Source: Alphaproteobacteria bacterium (GTDB lineage: Bacteria; Pseudomonadota; Alphaproteobacteria; RF32; CAG-239). From it: a stretch of DNA of 6,525 nucleotides. Under the pieces are notes generated by a model that saw nothing but the letters and a program-made list of their open reading frames with translations, made no database searches and was not told the origin of the DNA. The position numbers and the translations under genes are program-made. Where the stretch lies: positions 1-6,525 of the forward strand of contig DPKR01000077.1 of NCBI GenBank assembly GCA_003542415.1, in the 5' to 3' direction. Below, piece after piece: positions 1-4,135 of the stretch (position 1 is its first letter; each line of letters begins with the position of its first letter).

Positions 1-9
1 TATGATTTA

Positions 10-1551
10 ATGACAACAATGCTTTACCAAACATCAAATATTGATGAGCATTTGTTTTGTTCTCTTTTGAAAGCTACCAAGCAATACGGCAAAAATTTCA
101 AGATTGCGGAAGATACGAATCGTAAGGCTCTTTCCTATAAAAGCTTTGTTCAAAAATCATATGTTTTGGGGCAGGCATATCAAAATGCTTTTCTAAAAGA
201 AACATATATCGGTTTGATGTTGCCGAATGCGCTTGTCAATGCGGTCAGTTTTTTTGCGCTTCAAAGTGTTGATAAAGTTCCTGTGATGCTCAATTTTTCG
301 CTTGGACAAACGCCGTTTTTATCGTGTGTCAAAACCTTGAAACTGCAAACGGTGATAACAGCACATGAATTTATCGAAAAAGGCCGCTTGGAACATTTGG
401 AAAATGCCTTAAAAGAGAGCAAAGTCAACCTTATTTATCTTGAAGATTTTGCTCAAACAATCGATTTTAAAACAAAATTTGAGGGCATCAAAAAATATAT
501 TTTGCGCTCAAAGCCAAAAAACAGTGCAGATAGAACGGCCGTTGTTTTGTTCACATCGGGTTCCGAAGGATTGCCGAAAGCTGTGTGTTTGAGCCATAAA
601 AATCTTAATGCAAATCGTGCGCAATTTTTGAGTGTTTTAGGGGTCAACAGCACAGATGTGTTGTTTAATGCGCTTCCGATGTTCCACTCATTTGGCCTGA
701 CGGTTGGCACCCTTGCGCCGCTTCTTTCGGGGGTTAAAGCATTTTTCTATCCGTCTCCGCTTCACTACCGCATTGTGCCGGAGCTGATTTATGATGTAAA
801 CGCAACCATAGTTTGCGGTACAGATACATTTTTCTACGGCTATGGAAGATTAGGGCATCCGTATGATTTCTTTAATATCAAATATGCAATTGTCGGCGGC
901 GAAAAACTTAAAACGCGCACGGCAGAAATTTGGATGAAAAAATTCGGTGTGCGCATTTTAGAAGGTTACGGCACCACAGAAACGGCTCCCGTTTTAGCTT
1001 TAAACACGCCGATGTATCTTAAAGAGGGCACAGTCGGCCGCTTTTTGCCGCATATTGAATATAAGCTTGAAAAAGTTGAGGGCATAGATGAGGGCGGCAG
1101 GCTCTTTGTTAAAGGGGATAATGTAATGAAGGGCTATATTCTGCCCTCAAATCCGACCGTTTTGGTTGAAAATAAAGGTTTTTATGACACGGGCGATATT
1201 GCAAGCATTGATGCCGATGGTTTTGTTAGCATCAAAGGAAGAATAAAACGTTTTGCAAAAATCGGAGGCGAAATGGTTTCAATTTCCGCTGTTGAAAGTG
1301 CGGTTGAAAAACTTTATGAAGGTTTTATTTCAGGTATTGTGCCGACAGAAGATGAAAAGAAAGGTGAACAACTTGTTCTCATCACCAACAATGAAAAGGC
1401 TGAAATTTCTGAAATAAAAGCATTTTTTAAGACGCAAGGCTTGAGTGAACTTTGTGTTCCGAAAAGAATCGTATATTTAAAAAATCCGCCTCTTTTGGCA
1501 AGCGGCAAATTTGATTATCAAAGCGCATTAAAAATATTGGAAAATCAATAA
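10..1551 (+). CDS. aas: Acyl-ACP synthetase, stand-alone AMP-binding half of Aas
   Basis: Adenylate-forming enzyme predicted to activate fatty acids with ATP and load them onto acyl carrier protein, as in 2-acylglycerophosphoethanolamine recycling and uptake of exogenous fatty acids at the inner membrane. Visible motifs: phosphate-binding loop FTSGSEGLPKAV (residues 181-192), EGYGTTETAP (318-327), YDTGD (392-396), hinge GRIKRFAKIGGEMVS (410-424) and the catalytic-type lysine in ASGKFDY (K500). SPLHYRIVPELIYD (around 249-262) and GTVGR..PH closely resemble the C-terminal half of E. coli Aas, rather than acyl-CoA synthetases. E. coli Aas is a fusion with an N-terminal PlsC-type acyltransferase; that domain is absent here, and the ATG overlaps a TAA at 8-10, so a separate upstream acyltransferase gene is inferred but unseen. 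A second ATG at 19 is possible; neither has a visible Shine-Dalgarno site, which fits translational coupling. Family certain; ACP rather than CoA specificity likely. Confidence 0.88.
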   Translation: MTTMLYQTSNIDEHLFCSLLKATKQYGKNFKIAEDTNRKALSYKSFVQKSYVLGQAYQNAFLKETYIGLMLPNALVNAVSFFALQSVDKVPVMLNFSLGQTPFLSCVKTLKLQTVITAHEFIEKGRLEHLENALKESKVNLIYLEDFAQTIDFKTKFEGIKKYILRSKPKNSADRTAVVLFTSGSEGLPKAVCLSHKNLNANRAQFLSVLGVNSTDVLFNALPMFHSFGLTVGTLAPLLSGVKAFFYPSPLHYRIVPELIYDVNATIVCGTDTFFYGYGRLGHPYDFFNIKYAIVGGEKLKTRTAEIWMKKFGVRILEGYGTTETAPVLALNTPMYLKEGTVGRFLPHIEYKLEKVEGIDEGGRLFVKGDNVMKGYILPSNPTVLVENKGFYDTGDIASIDADGFVSIKGRIKRFAKIGGEMVSISAVESAVEKLYEGFISGIVPTEDEKKGEQLVLITNNEKAEISEIKAFFKTQGLSELCVPKRIVYLKNPPLLASGKFDYQSALKILENQ

Positions 1552-1571
1552 TTTAAAATATTCTTTTTTGC

Positions 1572-1600
1572 TTGACCGAAACTCAAAAATATGATATATT
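1572..1600 (+). promoter_or_regulatory. Sigma70-type promoter of the 113-residue orphan gene
   Basis: The -35 box is TTGACC (1572-1577) and the -10 box TATATT (1595-1600), with a 17-base spacer; each box matches the consensus at 5 of 6 positions. The -35 is preceded by a T-run and GC, giving the CTTGAC form typical of alphaproteobacterial promoters. Start of transcription is expected near 1607, leaving a leader of about 37 bases. No hairpin terminator is seen between the synthetase stop at 1551 and this promoter, so some read-through from upstream is possible. Confidence 0.75.
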
Positions 1601-1629
1601 TATGGGTAATAAAAAGTATTATTTTTCAT

Positions 1630-1635
1630 AAGGAG
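1630..1635 (+). promoter_or_regulatory. Ribosome binding site that fixes the start at ATG 1644
   Basis: AAGGAG lies 8 bases before ATG 1644, ideal spacing. The longer reading from GTG 1635 would begin inside this site and is therefore unlikely; the protein should be 113 residues, not 116. Confidence 0.8.
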
Positions 1636-1643
1636 TGACGGCC

Positions 1644-1985
1644 ATGACAAGTTCAAATGAAACACTCAAGCACATTATCAGGGATTATAATCCCCAAAAG
1701 CAGGAAGTGCTTTGCCGCATTGATTTGATAAAACTTTCTCAGATGGAAGTTTTGAAAAATCCGACGCCTGATAAAAAAGATGTTTATGAAACGTTTTTTG
1801 ATTATACAACGGCTCTGCATAAACATCATCCGGGTTTAGATAAAAAAGTTGAAGAAATTTTTGGACCCTCCTTAGAGAAAATGGCAAAAATCGCACCTGA
1901 GGCATATCAAAAATATGAAAAGCTCACACATCCGGATAATGTTTCGGAAAAGAGACCACCATATCACGTTGCGGTTTATGAATAA
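1644..1985 (+). CDS. Hypothetical 113-residue cytoplasmic protein
   Basis: I do not recognise this protein. It has no signal peptide and no membrane segment. It is highly charged and rich in Lys, Glu, Asp and His, with a likely mostly helical middle (about residues 40-95) and a single cysteine near residue 24. The C-terminus is proline-rich and ends in HVAVYE. It is a convincing gene: it has its own consensus-like promoter, a well-spaced AAGGAG site, codon use like its neighbours, and an intrinsic terminator just after its stop. It appears to be a monocistronic unit, not part of the preceding synthetase operon. A small, well-expressed, lineage-restricted protein is the most that can be said; no catalytic or binding motif is evident. 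Confidence 0.8.
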   Translation: MTSSNETLKHIIRDYNPQKQEVLCRIDLIKLSQMEVLKNPTPDKKDVYETFFDYTTALHKHHPGLDKKVEEIFGPSLEKMAKIAPEAYQKYEKLTHPDNVSEKRPPYHVAVYE

Positions 1986-1992
1986 AACAAAG

Positions 1993-2017
1993 CCTCTCTT
2001 AAAAGGGAGGTTTTTTT
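1993..2017 (+). terminator. Intrinsic terminator shared by convergent genes
   Basis: Stem CCTCTCTT (1993-2000) pairs with AAGGGAGG (2003-2010), with one G-T wobble and the inner A-T pairs probably open. Seven T residues follow (2011-2017). It begins 7 bases after the stop of the orphan gene. On the minus strand the same hairpin is followed by CTTTGTTTTA, a weaker U tract, so it may also serve the transferase gene, whose last codons lie inside it. Confidence 0.85.
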
Positions 2018-2529
2018 ATGGTGATTTTGCTTTGTTTTTTTTGCAAGCTTGAAACGCAAATGATAAAGCCGGCGTGTTCAAAAAATCGGTGTGATGGATT
2101 TTCAAATTCGCGCCCGAGCTTAAAATCTGCTTCATAAGCCGTCCATTTTTTGCAAAAATCGGTGGCATTTTCGCAAGCGCCAAACTTCATACGTTTTGCA
2201 ATTGCTTTAAAATCGCGCGGTTCGTCTATCTTTTCAATATCAACCCCCACGGGTTCATCGTCTGTTGCAAGCACCACAAAATTGTTGCTGTGAGCGAGGC
2301 TTAAATATCCCCCCTTTTTTGAAATGACTTTTCCTGTTTCAAGTGTTTCAAAATCTGTGCCGAAAACTTCTAAAACAAGCATTCGCCCTGTCAAAAATTG
2401 CAAAGCGCGATTTTCATCTTTGATTTTTTGAAAGCGTTTGAGGTCTGCCTGCCCAAGTTTGAGCAGAGCGGCGGATATGAAATCTCGCCTATTGATTATT
2501 TTGTTTAAGTCTGTTATAAAAATTTCCAT
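1999..2529 (-). CDS. Sfp-type 4'-phosphopantetheinyl transferase, short and divergent
   Basis: Predicted to transfer 4'-phosphopantetheine from CoA to a serine of carrier proteins such as ACP, in the cytoplasm. Counting 176 residues from ATG 2529: the region before the core has the R-x7-GR pattern (R41 to R49); LSLAHS (76-81) matches the usual SLSH segment; GVDIE (95-99) supplies the metal-binding Asp97 and Glu99; and KWTAYEADFK (128-137) corresponds to the family WxxKEAxxK motif, keeping W129, E133 and K137 but with Tyr132 where Lys is usual. At 176 residues it is shorter than typical Sfp enzymes (about 220-230), mainly at the C-terminus. Alternative starts are ATG 2535 and TTG 2544. I prefer 2529 because the promoter at 2536-2564 puts the transcription start at about that base, implying a leaderless mRNA. 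Its substrate may be the ACP used by the nearby acyl-ACP synthetase. Family assignment fairly sure; activity less so. Confidence 0.8.
   Translation of the reverse strand: MEIFITDLNKIINRRDFISAALLKLGQADLKRFQKIKDENRALQFLTGRMLVLEVFGTDFETLETGKVISKKGGYLSLAHSNNFVVLATDDEPVGVDIEKIDEPRDFKAIAKRMKFGACENATDFCKKWTAYEADFKLGREFENPSHRFFEHAGFIICVSSLQKKQSKITIKKPPF
2492..2520 (+). promoter_or_regulatory. Probable promoter of the RsmB-type gene
   Basis: TTGATT (2492-2497) and TATAAA (2515-2520) are separated by 17 bases, with 4 of 6 and 5 of 6 matches to the consensus. Transcription should begin near 2527, giving a leader of about 41 bases. The whole promoter lies inside the 5' end of the divergent transferase gene and faces that gene's own promoter. 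Confidence 0.55.
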
Positions 2530-2535
2530 AAACAT

Positions 2536-2564
2536 TTTATACAACGATAAATTTAAAAGGTCAA
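2536..2564 (-). promoter_or_regulatory. Probable promoter of the phosphopantetheinyl transferase gene
   Basis: Read on the minus strand, TTGACC (2564-2559) and TATAAA (2541-2536) are separated by 17 bases, each 5 of 6 to consensus. The predicted start is near 2529, on or next to the ATG at 2529-2527. The -35 box shares bases with the Shine-Dalgarno site of the divergent methyltransferase gene. Confidence 0.6.
2557..2560 (+). promoter_or_regulatory. Ribosome binding site of the RsmB-type gene
   Basis: AAGG, embedded in AAAAGG, ends 7 bases before ATG 2568 and supports that start. The two G residues are also part of the minus-strand -35 box. Confidence 0.6.
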
Positions 2565-2567
2565 GAG

Positions 2568-3782
2568 ATGCAAACAGCTGCGCGTTACCAAGCCGTTTTT
2601 GAAATTTTAAGCGAGGTTTTTAAAGATAAAACACCTGCCGATGTTATCATGTCAAACTATATGAAATCGCGCAAATACATTGGCTCAAAAGACCGTCGCT
2701 TTATTTTAGACACAAGCTGGGAAATCATAAGAAGCCGTATGCGTCTTTCTTTTGAGGCCAAAAGCACGGATGTGCGCAAAATTTTGCTTGTGTATTTAAA
2801 AGATCAAGATTTTGACATCATCACAGGTGGGGAATATGGGCTTTCTCCTTTGACTCAAGATGAAAAAAAATGGCTCAAATCTTTGAACGAAAACGAAGAG
2901 GTTTATCCGCCATATGTTGAGCTCGAATGTCCTGAATGGCTTTTTGAAAAAATAGGTGATCCCGCGCTGATTCGCGCTTTAAATGCGCCGGCATCTGTTG
3001 ATATCAGGGCAAATTTTATTTCAAAGCTTGAGCTCAAAAATCGTTTGAAAGGCGAGGGGCTCTTTTTTGCTCTTGCGCCATATAGCCCGCATGGCTTGCG
3101 CTCACATGAGCGAATCAACATCAACAATTGTATAGCTTATAAAGAGGGTTTGTTTGATTTGCAAGACGAATCGAGCCAAGTGGCTGCTGTTTTAATCAGC
3201 CCAAAGCCAAATGAAAAAATCGTGGATTATTGTGCAGGTGCCGGCGGCAAGAGCTTAGCGATGGGGGCAGAGCTTCAAAATGACGGGCTTATTTTTTGCC
3301 ATGATGTCAATTTCAACCGCATGGATGCCATCAAAGCGCGTGCGGAGCGATTAGGCATCAAAAATCTAAAACTCATCAAAGAAGTAACGGATTTTGATTT
3401 TGATTGTTTTGTGGTTGATGCGCCATGTTCGGGGAGCGGCACTTTTCGACGTGCGCCGGATGCAAAATTTCGGCTAACACCCGAGCGCTTAGATGAGCTC
3501 TCAAAAATGCAAGCTGAGATTTTAGAATTTGCATATCAACACACCAAAGAGGGCGGGCGGATTGTTTATATGACATGTTCTGTTTTGCTTCAAGAAAACG
3601 AAGATATTGTCGAGTCGTTTGTTTCAAAACACAAAGATATTTCATTTGCAGATCTCAAAGCGCTTTGGCAAAAGAAAGTTGACGCACCATATCCCTTCAA
3701 AACAAATCGCTATCTTCAATTTTCGCCGCTTTTGACGAACACCGATGGCTTTTTCTTCTGTGAAATGGTTAAGAATCCATAA
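2568..3782 (+). CDS. rsmB: 16S rRNA (cytosine-5) methyltransferase, RsmB/NOP2 family
   Basis: SAM-dependent RNA methyltransferase; RsmB makes m5C967 of 16S rRNA in E. coli. The 404-residue protein has an N-terminal helical NusB-like RNA-binding region (about 1-75), then the segment FDLQDESSQ (196-204) typical of the family just before the catalytic domain. SAM-binding motif I is DYCAGAGGKS (220-229). Motif IV, DAPCSGSGTFRR (284-295), holds Cys287, the product-release cysteine of the family. Motif VI, YMTCS (334-338), holds Cys337, the expected nucleophile. It ends with the usual TDGFFFC strand. All catalytic residues are present and the length is close to E. coli RsmB (429). It seems monocistronic, divergent from the transferase gene, and followed by a repeat with a terminator-like hairpin. 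A related m5C methyltransferase such as RsmF is less likely because of the NusB-like N-terminus. Confidence 0.88.
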   Translation: MQTAARYQAVFEILSEVFKDKTPADVIMSNYMKSRKYIGSKDRRFILDTSWEIIRSRMRLSFEAKSTDVRKILLVYLKDQDFDIITGGEYGLSPLTQDEKKWLKSLNENEEVYPPYVELECPEWLFEKIGDPALIRALNAPASVDIRANFISKLELKNRLKGEGLFFALAPYSPHGLRSHERININNCIAYKEGLFDLQDESSQVAAVLISPKPNEKIVDYCAGAGGKSLAMGAELQNDGLIFCHDVNFNRMDAIKARAERLGIKNLKLIKEVTDFDFDCFVVDAPCSGSGTFRRAPDAKFRLTPERLDELSKMQAEILEFAYQHTKEGGRIVYMTCSVLLQENEDIVESFVSKHKDISFADLKALWQKKVDAPYPFKTNRYLQFSPLLTNTDGFFFCEMVKNP

Positions 3783-3785
3783 AAC

Positions 3786-3832
3786 GTCATCCCTCGATTG
3801 TGGCAGACAAAACAAAAAGTCATCCCTCGATT
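3786..3832 (+). repeat. Direct repeat GTCATCCCTCGATT, two copies
   Basis: The 14-base sequence GTCATCCCTCGATT occurs at 3786-3799 and 3819-3832, start to start 33 bases apart, each preceded by an A-rich stretch. Only the second copy continues into a hairpin; the first diverges after GATT and looks like a truncated copy. The form (GTCATCCC..., palindrome, GGGATCTA) resembles the dispersed GTCATTCCCGC-type intergenic repeats of many proteobacteria. Genome-wide dispersal cannot be seen from this window. Confidence 0.7.
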
Positions 3833-3878
3833 CCGTGAGGAATCGTCAAGGGATCTACCGATTTTTTTATTTTTTTTT
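3822..3878 (+). terminator. Palindromic repeat hairpin with T-runs, probable terminator
   Basis: ATCCCT (3822-3827) pairs with AGGGAT (3849-3854), and CGATTCC (3828-3834) pairs with GGAATCG (3839-3845). This gives a 13-pair stem with a 3-base bulge (TCA, 3846-3848) and the loop GTGA. T-runs follow at 3862-3868 and 3870-3878. The 7-base gap before the first T-run makes it imperfect, but it is the only candidate terminator for the methyltransferase gene. It may be a mobile-type repeat that doubles as a terminator. Confidence 0.6.
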
Positions 3879-3982
3879 CTAATTTGTAGATGGCTTAACC
3901 TCACATTTGACAACGCTCGGAGCCATGACAGTTGTTTTTAGACAGAAAATAAACAAAATTTTCTTTTTCGCTCATTTTTTGC

Positions 3983-4011
3983 TTGCATACACCCCAAAAA
4001 TATGCTACATT
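3983..4011 (+). promoter_or_regulatory. Second promoter, near copy of the one at 1572-1600
   Basis: TTGCAT (3983-3988) and TACATT (4006-4011), spacer 17. The boxes alone are weak, but the stretch 3975-4011 aligns without gaps to 1564-1600 at 28 of 37 positions, including an identical T6-GCTTG block and an identical CAAAAATATG block before the -10. It therefore looks like a genuine promoter of the left-hand genome. No proteobacterial gene follows it in this window. Confidence 0.55.
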
Positions 4012-4063
4012 GATAGTGTATATTTAGGGATTTTGTCGTATTATCATGGCAATTAAATGAAAA

Positions 4064-4094
4064 TTTGAAAAGATTTTTCATGTTTCTAGGTATG
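4064..4094 (+). promoter_or_regulatory. Bacteroidota-type -33/-7 promoter of the lipoprotein gene
   Basis: TTTG (4064-4067), a 19-base spacer, then TAGGTATG (4087-4094), compared with the established Bacteroides consensus TTTG, 19-21 bases, TAnnTTTG; the -7 box has one mismatch. Transcription would start near 4101, leaving a leader of about 35 A-rich bases without a Shine-Dalgarno site, as is usual in Bacteroidota. Confidence 0.5.
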
Positions 4095-4135
4095 CGAGAA
4101 AAGAAATAATTAAAAACAAATAAACACTTTCAATC

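Larger units (their letters stand above)
3783..4135. other. Intergenic region of 353 bases spanning a compositional switch
   Basis: No credible gene. From left to right it contains two copies of a 14-base repeat, a hairpin with T-runs, an unremarkable AT-rich stretch (about 3880-3974), a proteobacterial-style promoter, a stretch of about 50 bases with no assignable function (4012-4063), a Bacteroidota-style promoter, and an A-rich leader. The mini-frames ATG 4046 (four codons) and ATG 4057 (three codons) are too short to be called genes, although the first could be the start of a gene cut at a junction. Confidence 0.6.

Noticed and set aside
2..10. End of an upstream gene (ATG ATT TAA)
   Set aside because: Only the stop overlap with the synthetase start is visible; three codons cannot support a gene call, so it is used only as context.
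1635..1643. GTG start for the orphan gene three codons upstream
   Set aside because: The GTG overlaps the AAGGAG ribosome binding site, whose spacing fits ATG 1644.
3786..3832. CRISPR array
   Set aside because: Only two 14-base copies, one part of a palindrome, with no further regularly spaced units.
3716..3913. Minus-strand reading frame of 65 codons behind rsmB
   Set aside because: It overlaps the rsmB end and is built mostly from the two copies of the intergenic repeat and the T-runs; it has no Shine-Dalgarno site and no recognisable protein features.
3907..3935. TTGACA at 3907-3912 as a promoter -35 box
   Set aside because: No acceptable -10 box lies 16-18 bases downstream; the sequence there reads AGTTGT.
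4057..4081. Inverted repeat ATGAAAA ... TTTTCAT upstream of the lipoprotein gene
   Set aside because: Seven AT-rich pairs with an 11-base loop are weak and expected by chance in such sequence; no T-run or other context supports a function.
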